Made by a program: the position numbers and the translations under genes. A stretch of 64,000 nucleotides of DNA from Terebella lapidaria (Eukaryota; Annelida; Polychaeta; Terebellida; Terebellidae). Every line of letters starts with the position of its first letter. The first letter of the stretch is position 1. The notes beneath the pieces are model-generated. The model saw nothing but the letters and a program-made list of their open reading frames with translations, did not search any database and had not been told where the DNA came from. Where the stretch lies: the NCBI GenBank assembly GCA_949152475.1, contig OX424569.1, positions 27,635,950 to 27,699,949 of the forward strand, read 5' to 3'. Positions 32,653-43,976 of this stretch are shown piece by piece.

Positions 32653-33182
32653 GAACCCACATACGCGCATTGGGGGTTATCTCTCTCGTCATCCCCCTCA
32701 GGACGCATGGGTCTCGAGTACGAATTACCGCGCTCAAGAGACCCATCTCCGGACTTGATCTTACGATCGTCGTCCGAAGGAAACTCCTTCCACCCGTCAC
32801 TGCTTTCTGACATTTCAAGCGCTCTCCGCTTAAACACTGGGAGTCAGATCCGCAGATCTGTCTCCACCAGTGCCGAGTGCTTGAATGACCAGAGGTTAAC
32901 GAGTTACAGAAGAACCCACATACGCGGAACCCACATACGCGCATTGGGGGTTATCTCTCTCGTCATCCCCCTCAGAACGCATGGGTCTCGAGTACGAATT
33001 ACCGCGCTCAAGAGACCCATCTCCGGACTTGATCTTACGATCGTCGTCCGAAGGAAACTCCTTCCACCCGTCACTGCTTTCTGACATTTCAAGCGCTCTC
33101 CGCTTAAACACTGGGAGTCAGATCCGCAGATCTGTCTCCACCAGTGCCGAGTGCTTGAATGACCAGAGGTTAACGAGTTACA
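32653..33182 (-). repeat. Tandem pair of 256-bp blocks
   Basis: Two almost identical blocks, 32653-32908 and 32927-33182, separated by 18 bases that themselves repeat the block's first bases. On the minus strand each encodes an acidic, Ser-rich stretch beginning MSESSDGWKEFPSDDDRK, which could come from the N-terminus of another retroelement protein. I do not recognise the family. Confidence 0.8.
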
Positions 33183-34516
33183 TAGCTTTAAAGGCATCAA
33201 GTGTTGGCAGTTATACTGCACGCGCACCGCATGATGCGTTCCCGTGGAAACGTCTGTCCACTGCATCTACTAGATCGACAGACAAAAGAACGTTTTACAC
33301 TATCTCATACATATACACGCATCTCCCCCCGGTGACTCCTATCACTTCATTAATACGGGTGGCTTACATACACAAGCCATCCCGGGGGAACCCGCTAAAA
33401 TACTTCAGTAATTAACAGCAGTCATTAGCAATAGCTTTCGCACTGGCGATCAATGACGTGAAGTTAATCACCCTCGCAGGTTAAAAATTGTATACAATGT
33501 ATCAAAAGCCAAACTACTTGTGGGTGTTACGATTATGTCACCCTATCAGCAGCGATAAATAAAAATTTTACACCGCCCAAGCAGCAATGGAAATAAATCC
33601 ACCACCACTTGCATGCTTTTTCATAGATCACGGCATACAGCCTTCGATACAATGTACACAATCTCCTACACCCCTCTTGCGAAAGCAGAAATCTCCCGAT
33701 TTCTTACTCTCTATTGCACCAGGGAAAAGAGATATATCACTAAACTTTCTCATATTTTTGGTAAATGAGTAAGGATAGCATTTCCACGGGAACACGCGCA
33801 CACTTGTGGCTTATAATCCTCCCATAAATAATAAATGAGATGGACAATAAACAAAATCGCTCCCCATAGCCGCTGGTACGCTTACAAGGCGATCGGACAT
33901 ACCCATGACGTCCGGACCGACAATCGGGCGCCCTATGGGCGTTAGCTAAACGCCCACTAGCAACCCCGACGTACAGCCCGGCCACGGAGCGGTGCCCGGT
34001 CCAGCCCAGAGCCTCCTCAAACGACTACCGGAGCACGGAGCCAATAGATTAGACGCGGAGCCGGCATGGGCCATAACCTCAATGGTTAGGGGGCGAACCC
34101 TTCATACCGGCGCCCAATCTAGAGGCGCCTAAAGATGGTGAAAGCAATAGCCGGCGGACGTCCGGAGCTGCCCGCGGATGCAGTCCAGGCCGGACGCCTA
34201 CCATAGAACGGCGTATTGCCCTTATCCAATGTATATGAAATTGGAATTAAAAGCCACCACAAGTGTTGCGCATGTAATATACGACCCCCTTCTTAGAAGG
34301 AGGCCGGGGTTCCGGTCATTCCGGCCGGACCGCGTATTGTAAGGTACGATCCGGACGAGAATGAATGTCACCCGCCGCCGCGGCTGGTCCGCACACGCGG
34401 ACTTAACAACCGCTCCATTATCATAATGGATAGTCGGTTTCCTGCCGTAAGAAACCTTACTTACTATAACCTTAATTATAGTAATGGCACACGGGGGATA
34501 ACTACACCGAAGTGCG
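33183..34516. other. Unassigned, partly GC-rich region within the rearranged element
   Basis: The left part is AT-rich; 33880-34420 is GC-rich with many CGGACGTCCGG-like short palindromes and several imperfect hairpins (for example around 33925-33960 and 34290-34345). No rRNA, tRNA or protein match recognised. It could be retroelement noncoding DNA or an unrelated insertion. Confidence 0.35.
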
Positions 34517-37189
34517 TCATCTTAAAGTGTCGCAGACGCCGGACGAGTCACGCGGACGCGGACCAGCGGGGTGCTCTATTTGCATGTCATACTCCTGGAG
34601 TTTGGCGAGCCACCGCGCCACCAAGCCATCGGCCTCACTATAGTTGAGGAGCCATCTCAGCGAACTGTGATCAGTCCGCAAGCGGAAATGGCGTCCCAAC
34701 AAGTAATGCCGGAACCGCTTGGTCATCGTAACCACCGCGAGCAACTCGCGATGAGTGGTACAGTAGTTCATTTGAGAGCGGCTCAAGGCCACACTCGCAT
34801 AAGCTACTACCCGCTCTTGCCCGTCCACGATCTGCGAGAGGACACCGCCGAGTGCAAAGTAACTCGCGTCAGTGTCCAGGATGAACTCGCAGTCTGGACG
34901 AGGGTGCCGCAGCACCGGGGCCGCTACCAAGGCCTGCCGGAGTCCCGAGAAGGCATCAGCCTGCTCGGCGACCCAAACAAAATCGGCGCCCTTTTCCGTG
35001 AGGATAGTAAGGGGCCGCGCGATCTCCGCAAAGCCGCGAATAAACCTGCGGTGGTAGCTCGCGAAGCCCAAGAAGGACCTCACGTCCGCCACGTTACATG
35101 GCGGAGGCCATTTCTGTACGGCCGCCACCTTTGCGGGGTCTGGTCTCACTCCGGTGCCCGTTACCATGAAGCCCAAGTACAAGACTTCCTGCGCGAATAG
35201 TTCGCACTTACTTGGCTTCAATTTAAGCCTTGTTCAGCAGATGCGATAGAGCACCATCTGGAGGTTGGTGAGGGTTTCCTCGAACAACCGGCCATACACG
35301 ACGACATCGTCGATGTAGACCATACATCGCTTCCAGAGGAACCCTTTAAGTACCATCTCCATGAGGCGCTCGAACGTCGCGGGTGCGTTACAGAGCCCGA
35401 ACGGCATTACCTTGAATTGGTAGAGCCCGTTCTTGGTAACGAAGGCAGTCTTCGCCTGATCACTCTCCTCCATCTCCACCTGCCAATACCCGGAGGCCAG
35501 ATCCAAAGCACAGAAATAGTGCGACCCGACCAGGGCATCGAAGGTATCTTCAATGTGCGGGAGAGGACATGAGTCCTTCCGCGTGGCATCGTTGAGTTTC
35601 CGATAATCCACGCAGAACCTCCACAAGCCGTCCTTCTTCTTCACCATAACCACAGGGCTGGCCCAAGGGCTGTCACTGGGTTCGATGATGTCCAAGTCGA
35701 GCATCTTTTGCACCTCCTGGTCTTTGACCTCTTGGTGCACTATCGCTGCCCGACGAAGACGCTGCTTGAGAGGACGCTCGTCCACGAGGTCGATGCGGTG
35801 TTTGGCGACGTCAGTCTTGCCAACCACACCATCAGGACCCATGAACACATCCGCATACTGCCGCAGCAGTTTGCGGAGCACTTGGCGCTGCTCTTCATCC
35901 AGCCGGTCCTTCGGAACCCGAGATTCCAAATGGTCCGGCAGGGTGAACGGGTCATCTCCGGCGGCCGCCGCTGCGCACGCAGCGCGGCAGACAGGATCGT
36001 CGGGGAGGACACGACTCGATGACACGGGAGTAGCAGTAGCTGCTATGCATCCGCGCCGCAGTACAATCGGAGCATCCGTAGGGTTCAACACAAGGATGGG
36101 CATCGCGCAGGGGTTGGACATGACCAGGGCCCCACCCAGCACGAGTCCGGTTCCTTCGGCGAAACTGCTCACTGGTTGCACTATACACGGCCGACCATCG
36201 AGGGGCATGCGAGGACGACGCGGCCTCGCCTCAATGATCATCTCACTCATTGGCGGCACTACCACAGTGCGCGCCGCCCTCATTTGAAATGAATGCATCG
36301 GGCCCGAGCAGAAGAGAAAGTGTATGTCCTCTCCCATCCGGAATTCGCCAGCACTAAATTTGGCGGTCACCCGGTGGACCCGTAGAAAATTCATTCCAAT
36401 AATCCCGGCCGCTCCGATATCCGCAACGATTGCCTCTGTCAGATACACCTTGTCCCCAAGGGTAATAGGCAGATCGATGATGCCGTGGATACGGATGCGG
36501 TTGTCACCCGCTCCGTAGAGCTTGTAGGGTCTGGGATCCCGCAACTCAAGGTTGCGGAGCGCGGGCTCCTTCCTGAACGTTCTTGCGGCAACGAGGGTCA
36601 CCTCTGAGCCAGAGTCCACGAGGAACCGGACCGGCTCCCGTCCGAAGGACAGAGGCAGGTACCAGCAGGGGTCCCTCACCAGCGCGCAGGAAGGGCGATA
36701 CCGTTCGCATGCGCTGGGCTCATCTACGGAGTCCTCACCATCCGCCTCAGCCGCGGAGGAGCCAGACTGATCCCCAAGGACTACTTCCGGAGAAGTCATA
36801 TCAACTTGAGGTTCCTCCTGCCCATCAGCGGGTGGGGCGGCATCTGATGCCATGGAACAACTGTCCCCGGACGTAGTGTTGGTCGCCACCACGTCCGGAT
36901 CTAGTTTCCCTGCCGCGGGTTCCGACCTTGCTGTCCCGGAGGACCAGACCGGAAGGAATTCCTCCGTTGCAGGCCAGGGAGGGCTCCCTGGTATCCGCGC
37001 GACCGCAGGCGTTCCAACAACTCCGGACACTTCAGCCAAAAGTGTCCCTGCTTTCCGCAGAAGTAACAGGGAAGGTTCTGGGCTGGTCCGGAGGTGAACG
37101 CGCAACATTCTGCGGGTCCCGGAGCTTCGATCCCGGTGCAGTGCGCAATCATCTGCGCGACGCCAAAATCGTATTCCTCCATGTCGCAC
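34517..37189 (-). pseudogene. pol: Pol region of the broken Ty3/gypsy element
   Basis: Contains a protease motif (FLVDSGSEVTLVA), reverse transcriptase with FGLCNAPATFERL and YIDDVVVYG, and RNase H with FILDTDASYFALGG and RTDHSSLRWLL. The region ends after RNase H and no integrase follows. Similar in order to the young element's pol but clearly divergent in sequence, so the two are separate families. Broken. Confidence 0.88.
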
Positions 37190-38480
37190 TCATCCAAGGA
37201 CGAGCACGGCGCGGCGACTGGTGCCGCATGCGGGGGCATCCCTGTGGAGGGTGCCGGCGCACTAACCCACTGCGGGGTAGGTTCCCTGGCGGGTTCCCGG
37301 ACGACCGGGTCCTGCCACGGGGTTACCTGCGATGCTTTGGCCGGAGGAGGGGTCGCCGCCTGTGCGGGAACAGCCGAGGCCGGAGCCGGGACCGGAGGCA
37401 ACTGTCTAGGGCGGACAGCTACCTCGAGCGCAAGTGCGGAGTCTATCGCCTCCTCCATCGATCGTTTTTCATGGGTGGCCAGCCCGTATGATAAGTGGTA
37501 AGGCTGGCCATCGATGAACTGATCGATCAGCATCGTCTCAAACCGTCTGGAGTCCATAACCGGATAAGCTCTACGGCCGAGTATGCGCAAGTTAAACGCA
37601 TAGTCTGTCACGGACTCAGTCGGTTGGCGAGTACGCGCTTTGAACTCTCGTTCAAACTGCCGCCGGTTGGTCGTCGGCGTGAACAGCAGGTGAAGTTGAC
37701 GGGCAACCTCGCCGAAGGTCACTGTTCCCACCGGCAGACAAGGCATAACGCGGAGAGCTTTTCTTTCCAAGCTCCCCGCGAGGACATGCCCAGCTTCCTG
37801 CTGGGTCCATCCTTCGTACACGGCGGTACGCCACACTTGGAGTAAGTAGTCCTCCAAGTCGGCGTTATCCCCGTTGAACCGTTTCCGCCACGAGGAGTGG
37901 TCGGGCCCGTCATCACGTTTGTTACGTGCCCGACGTGCGGTTCCGGCTCCGGGGTCGTCCGTGTACAGCGGCAAGGCCCGCGAGCTACCCGTGCCTGCGG
38001 CGGAGTCTGCCGGAGCAAACATCGACGCCGCGGACGGCCGGAGGTGGCATCCAGTAACGCTGGTCCGCTTGCCCGGAGGTGCTCGCGCCGGCGTCCACTC
38101 GATCCCGGACATCCGCAGATGTCCCCTGAAAGAGTATCGCCTGCCACGACCCCCGCCCGGACTTAGGTGGGCGCGGTGTGAAGCCGTTGCCAGCTCCACC
38201 CACCGCGCCTAACGGATCAGGGCTAGACCCTGATAGCAACCTCGGTTGCGGCCCCGCGGGGCGCGACTCTACGTCCGGAGACGGAGCCAGGGACGCCGGA
38301 GTCGACCCTGTCGACGGGGTTCCGTCCACGGAGGTCTCCGCACGTACCTTACTACCGCCGGAGTCACCCGAAGATGTCTCACGGCGGTCGTCGCTCGACC
38401 AGGTATGGTCCGCGACGTTTCCACCCGTTTCCCTCCCCTTGCGTTCATCGACTTTGTCTTTGTCTTTATCTCTTTCTTTT
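36901..38480 (-). pseudogene. gag: Gag region of the broken Ty3/gypsy element
   Basis: Lysine/aspartate-rich N-terminus (MAKERDKDKDK), a capsid-like region around RKRFNGDNADLEDYLLQVWR, and a CCHC zinc knuckle (CYFCGKQGHFWLKC). It sits directly downstream of the primer-binding-like site and upstream of pol on the minus strand, the normal gag position. Confidence 0.8.
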
Positions 38481-38598
38481 GCCATTTTCCTGAGACGTCC
38501 TTGAGGAGCGGGCAATCCCCAGGGACGAAGGAGGCTACAACACTGTGACGGTAGGCTGCGATGGAACACTGTCGGACTGATCCTGGTCACGGCACCAA

Positions 38599-39208
38599 TG
38601 TAAAGTTATTGACTATTGTCCGCTCTTCGGGATTCTCGAGGATAGTCCTCTCACCGCGAGTCCTTGCGGACGCGCATCCACTATTCCGGATCCTTGCGGC
38701 GGCGCCGCTCACCGAAGGTCACTGCAGACACGGTAACCACTCTAGCATTAACGGTAACCAGGTAACAGCCCACCCGACACTCCCCAGGCCTACGGACACC
38801 ATTCAGAAACTGGTTCATCACTACGGTGTTAGCTGGAGGGGCCTGGCGAGCCGCGGTCTGCCTCGGGGACGGAACCCCGTACAGTCCGACATGCTGGCCA
38901 GAGCCTATGTCACACGTCCTGGGAAGGGAGAGAACTGGCGATCCACAGGGCTTGCGCCCCCGAGTCAACAACTTGTCTCTCCCAGCCCGGGCCTCCCCAT
39001 GGAAATCGTCTCCAGGGCTCTAGGAGCCCACTACTCCCGAACAGGGAACTCAAAGCTCATGGCGAGCTCCGAGTGCATCCTGTCACTCGATCTTGGACAA
39101 TCTCCTCGAACGAGCAGCTTCCAGTGTATATATAATACACCAGAAACTAGAGGCTGCACGCGAAGTATAATCAAGCCATTGTTATAGTTTACTGGAGCGT
39201 AAATTACA
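38599..39208 (-). repeat. LTR-like block of the broken Ty3/gypsy element (5' side)
   Basis: Starts TGTAAAGTTATTG, directly next to a primer-binding-like site (sense TTGGTGCCGTGACCAGGATC), and ends at ATTACA, giving TGTAA...TTACA ends over about 610 bp. No matching second LTR was found in the window, so the right border is inferred from the terminal CA and the change to AT-rich host sequence. Confidence 0.55.
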
Positions 39209-40639
39209 ATGCGTTGCCGTGGCAACGCACGCTCGAACGGAGCGTGTCAAAACAAGGCCAAGAACGAAAAGGCCCCATAAATGGCATGTATGTTTACAAT
39301 CACCTGCCGCGTGCTTAGGGCAAAATCGCCACAATTTGTTTTAAATTTTGGTTGTGAATAGGTTCTTGTGTTAATGTTCTCAATTTTTGGTGATCATTTA
39401 TTCCCGCTGGGGTTGTTCTGCCTTGACAGCTAGAGAGATTGTATTATGAGTGACTCGAGAAATGTACGTTGATTAATGATTATTATCACCAGCCAATGTT
39501 ATCGTAATGTGACAGCTAACTTAATTCCTGGAGACAAACGTTCCTTCAAAGTCACAACTGGTATTCTTCAGTCTGTGCCATGGCCGAGTGAGCAGCTCTT
39601 GAATTATAGTGAGATCCTTACGGAAAAAAGTAATGGGAACCATCCCTCCGCTCGTAAGTTCATTGAGTAGCTTTGCACACTATCTAAACATCGGACTATC
39701 CAAACATCGGACTAACAGCCATAGATAAGCGCCGCTTCGTCTGACATTTCTTGTTCTTAATGCTGTTCCTCGGTGTTCCTCAATACATGTTGCTGGTGTA
39801 GTTTTACATACGATGCTTGTCATTTTCTAGATGCTGCCGTTTGAGAACTTTTTTTTATATTGATACTTCCACGTTATGTCACAGATAATTAGTAACCCAA
39901 GTTCTGAATTATGTACGAATCTTGGCACCGTCGCGATCACTGCAGTCGTACTGTCATTGTGTCGGCAAGGTTCGCATTACTGCCCTGACACGGACTTGAT
40001 GAGATCACACCGTTTCTTCTTTGGCCAAAACGTGCAACACATGTTGCACCTGCCCCTACACTTAGAGTGCTGGCTCTTGGTCCACTGTATTGACACTGTC
40101 CTCGATAGGACACCATTTGTCATCATTGACCACCCATTGTCAATACCTCGTCCCATTGTCAGTTGTAACAGAGGGGCTTTTTCTTGGTGTCTTTGCCAGT
40201 TCATTTTGGACCTACCAGAAGCATCACTGAAATAATACGTTTACAATTGGAAGGCATCAAGGCGGATCTTAATCGGTTCCCCTAACTTTCACAATGGTAT
40301 TGCACCGTGATGCCCTGGGACTCTTTAAGTGATTTGTTTCCAAATCAATTAAATATATGCTTGTGGTTTCAGAAAAATAGGTTACAAAACAAACTATGCT
40401 TGATCAGATGGATAAGTCAAGCATATGACATTACTAGCAGCCGCTTTTGTTTTGTTTTTGAGCGCCACTCAGAGATACCTCTGACTTAACCTAGTTCACG
40501 CTCGGATGGCTCGAACATGTACGAGTAAGCTGCAATCGCATTGCATCATGGGATACAAAGCACATAGAACGGCGGTAATGTAAGCAAACTCAAACTATCT
40601 CCACCTGAAACTCGCAACGAAATCAATTAAAAAGGGGCA
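39209..40639. other. AT-rich noncoding stretch
   Basis: Begins with the palindrome GCGTTGCCGTGGCAACGC (39211-39228), another X-box-like site. Otherwise no gene recognised. The frames at 39876-40235 (+) and 39977-40204 (-) overlap each other and match no family I know. Confidence 0.4.
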
Positions 40640-41080
40640 TCTGTTTGGGCATACAAGGGCAGATATTTAACTATTGTTTTATTCGTTCGATCAGAAAGGT
40701 ATGGCAAAATCCATAAATTTCTGCCAATATCACTTGAAGGCTTTTGATACCATATATCATAACATTTTATTGCGTAGACTTGAGTAATTTGGTATATGCG
40801 GAATAGCATTGGAGTGAAGCTATCATTCTGAACGACGACAGTGTGTTCTACCGCGGCGTGCCTTAGTACATTTGGTGTTCCTCAAGGATCTGTTCTTGGA
40901 CCGCTACGTTCTTAGATATATGCAGATGATTCGCCGAATATTTGTGGATGACACCATCTCATACTGTGGCTCACCAGATGCTCCGCGCTTCAATAGAATC
41001 AGATCTTTCCTCCCTCTAGGAATGGTTCATCGCTGAATGTGATCGTACGGTGATCAGCTGCAGCCGATGTCTCAAAATAT
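40640..41080 (+). pseudogene. Decayed LINE reverse transcriptase fragment
   Basis: Read across the three plus-strand frames, successive pieces match non-LTR RT: a 'GFDTIYHNILLRRLE' stretch (domain 3-4, normally AFDTVDHxILLxKL) near 40735-40785, then 'FGVPQGSVLGPL' near 40868-40905, then 'VDDTISYC' (the catalytic F/YADD region) near 40945-40970. Frame changes and stops separate the pieces, so it is an old pseudogene. Family probably CR1/jockey-like, as for the 30.3-31.1 kb copy, in opposite orientation. Confidence 0.7.
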
Positions 41081-42192
41081 GGCTCAGTTGAATGTGCAAA
41101 TATTATAGACATAATACTTGATGACTCATTACAGAGATGGTCGGTAGTGGTACTACATGTTGTAGTGGTTGATAAGAAGAACATGGATCTGTTGAATGCT
41201 GGGCAAGGACAAATAGAAAACTGGAGTATCTATACACGTCGATAGGCCCCATTGTTCATTCCTACGCCTCTCCTTGCCCACGTATTATCCCATGTTATTT
41301 ATTCAAGAGAGAGTCTCGATCATCAATAAATCAGAATCGTTCAACAATGTGACTCCGTCGTTGACCGTGAGGTCGGTGTATCAGAAAGACTTGAATGTCA
41401 GAACCCAGTCACAAACTTCCGAATACGATACACCAAAGTGCATAATTGATATAAGGTATTGTAAACTAGTGTAAAAGGCACATGTATTATGGAAGATCTT
41501 ATGGGTTTGTTGTACCCGTTCTAGTGCATTGGTAGCGGCAACATTTACAGGGGTGTGAAAATGTTGAGACTAACACATGCCCAGGGACGGAGAATGATAT
41601 GGCTGTTTTCGGTGTTTGTTCTTAGGCAGTACCTTGTTTAATTGAAAGAAAAAAATAAGCTCAATTTACATCTCGAAGTCATACGACAAGGTCATTGGAA
41701 AGCTCGAAACATACACAAAAACAATCAAATCACTATAAATATAACTCCACTCATCTACTGCGATATTTGCTCCCTACATTTTAGTGTAGGCTATTTTCCT
41801 TTGCCCAATCTCAATTATTTCACTTATGACTAAATCCTATACTGTCGCCCAAGGGCAGTCACATATGACATAATTTAAAATCACCTTTTCATATGGTGAT
41901 TCTTTGGAAAACTACCAAAGATATCAAAACAGATATCGAACATGATTTAAGCGGCATATGTCTTATTATAATGTACTAACTGTGTTCTGTTGCTACACCA
42001 TAATGTATCCTGTTGTCCTTATAATTGACGTCATACCAAGATAAAATGTTCGGGAGGGCCCAGTAATGGCCAACATATTGCTTCGTCTGTGCACGGTAGA
42101 GTGACCAATTATATGGTGATATGGTGTTTAAATCGCTTCCCATATTTTTCGTGCATGTCGATTATACGCATCTATATCGCTCTCTGATGTTA
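41081..42192. other. AT-rich noncoding stretch
   Basis: May contain further decayed LINE tail up to about 41300. No other feature recognised. Confidence 0.4.
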
Positions 42193-42633
42193 AGCCTATG
42201 TCACACAGCCACTACGTACAATTTCCGCATATTACACGTACGAAAATTGGTCAAACGTGGATATACGTGGAAAAAATGAGAAAAGTTTGGGGTCTTTACG
42301 TGAAATTTTGACAGATGTATCACGATTGAACCACTTTAAAAGCACGGAAGAAGTACGAGTAAACCACGCATAGAACACGTAAATCTGCGTGAAAGCAAAA
42401 CCGTGCACGATTATTGCGCTACACAATTCATCATCTGCTATCATTAGTGATTTGTGCATCAATTACGTAATTTTAACGCTACATCTGTATGTGCGCCGTA
42501 TACGTGACATGAAAGTGATACGTCTGGGATACATGCGTGAAAGGTCCTTTAAACATATGGAGGGCTTATGGAGGACAACGTTTCACGACGGAAGAGAAAC
42601 ATGGTAGACGTAAAGAAAAGTGGAGTTACGTAA

Positions 42634-43256
42634 AGCCCGGTCAGACAGCCGAAAACGCATGAATCACGTAAAAAAATTGGTTAAGATTTGGTTGTGCTCG
42701 ATTGTTAGTGGAGAATTTGACCATTTTTGCTGATTCACGTGATGAAAAATCACTGATGAATTGCGCAAGAACTACGGAAATGTCACATACAAATCACTAA
42801 CAAAGCACGCACTTCAGCGCAAATAAGATTTTTAAAAGTGATTTTAAGTGATTGTCAGTAATTTCAAGTGAAATATACGTGTTACTAGAGCGGAACATGC
42901 GTGATATGTCTATTATTCTTCAGTGAAAAGTCATCGATGAACGCGATAGCGGCAACATTTTCGCGAACAATCACTAATATTCTACGCATATTTTGCGCGT
43001 TATCCACGTAAGAACTACGCAGAAATAACATAAAAACAGCTTAAAACTGCGTAAAGCCTTACGCAAACCGATTTTTGAGTTGCTCAAAACCCGGAATCGC
43101 GTAAAACGATGATATGGCGTACGACCACATACAACCACTGAGGGTACACGTAAGACAAAATGATGAAATACGCAAATGACAGATGTATCGCGTAAGACAA
43201 AAATTTTGTACGAAATTCATATGTAATTCATGCGTTTGGGCAGTGTGACCGCGCCT
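42634..43256. mobile_element. Nested PIF/Harbinger-like MITE (623 bp)
   Basis: The left end AGCCCGGTCAGACAGCCGAA pairs with the right end read in reverse (AGGCGCGGTCACACTGCCCA), followed on both sides by ACGCATGAAT. It is flanked by a TAA target duplication at 42631-42633 and 43257-43259. It shares the TCACACAGCC-type core with the outer element, so both belong to related families. No coding capacity. Confidence 0.7.
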
Positions 43257-43835
43257 TAAACAAACGTGCTGCGGCGTGGTTGAAAGCAGGTCTTTCCGTC
43301 GACTTTTGTTGAGCCAAAATATTTTTTGAAAGTTTTAAAAATTTTCCATTTTCTTCAACGGAAATTTTCTTACGTACTGAGACGCTTTGTTACGTAACAG
43401 TCCATACCGATGCGCGCTGCTACGCTCATTGAACGCTATGATCAGTGAAGCCAGCTATACCAAAGTACTAGTACGTGTACATACGCATAACAGCGGAACT
43501 TTGGCGGACTTCTATGGCAAGGTGCGCTTTTTTACGACGTATAAATACGTATTTATACTGATGTACACGCAATGGTGTACGTTTTGCAACATTATACAAC
43601 GTATACTTAACGTGTCACTGGATTCTATGGCGTATCATAACCCAATTCCACATTTTGCAACGTTCTACGACTTTCAACAACGGTATATCGACGTATATCC
43701 ACGTGTGTCTAATGCAACAATCGAAGATCATATATCTTTGACTGGCCCGGCCATCAAATCATTCCTCTCGAAGCATCATGTTCTCCAAACATATATCCCC
43801 CTGGCAAAGGGCTTCCATAGAAACTGAAATCTTAC

Positions 43836-43976
43836 AGATACAGGTTGACATGTTTAACAACAGCGTTCATCTTCTTGAGGTTGTCCACGATGAAGGTCTG
43901 TTTCATCGTCGAGGTCGACGTCATAATTGTCTCCATCTATGGTAAAGGACGACGCGGGTGCGAGTGCAGCAGCAAC
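43836..43976 (-). other. Exon-like segment inside the Harbinger-like element
   Basis: On the minus strand a 141-bp segment lies between an acceptor (TTTCGTTACAG) and a donor (GTAAGA). A small frame within it starts METIMTSTSTMKQTF and ends NAVVKHVNLYL; a second frame reads SFTIDGDNYDVDLDDETDLH. Its base composition differs from the ACGT-rich arms around it. It could be a captured host exon or part of a lost transposon-encoded protein. Neither peptide is recognised. Confidence 0.25.

Larger units (their letters stand above)
32225..39208 (-). mobile_element. Second Ty3/gypsy element, broken and rearranged
   Basis: A fossil on the minus strand. From right to left it has one LTR-like block, a primer-binding-like site, a gag region with a zinc knuckle, and a pol region with protease, reverse transcriptase and RNase H. 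The integrase and the other LTR are not recognisable. Its left part is rearranged: a stretch of the protease region is present a second time, a 256-bp block is doubled in tandem, and about 1.3 kb of GC-rich DNA is unassigned. I count at least four breaks. It belongs to a different lineage from the 11.6-25.0 kb element (different protease, gag and LTR; no strand-biased motif). Older than that element, but still easily readable. Confidence 0.85.

Noticed and set aside
33880-34420. Possible rRNA fragment because of GC-rich, structured appearance.
   Set aside because: No conserved 18S or 28S core words were found.
32288-38548. Plus-strand frames of 60-200 codons across the broken Ty3/gypsy element.
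   Set aside because: Antisense shadows of the gag and pol regions.
43387-43827. 146-codon plus-strand frame.
   Set aside because: Lies in the ACGT-rich interior of a TIR element, lacks family resemblance and reads largely through the repeat words.
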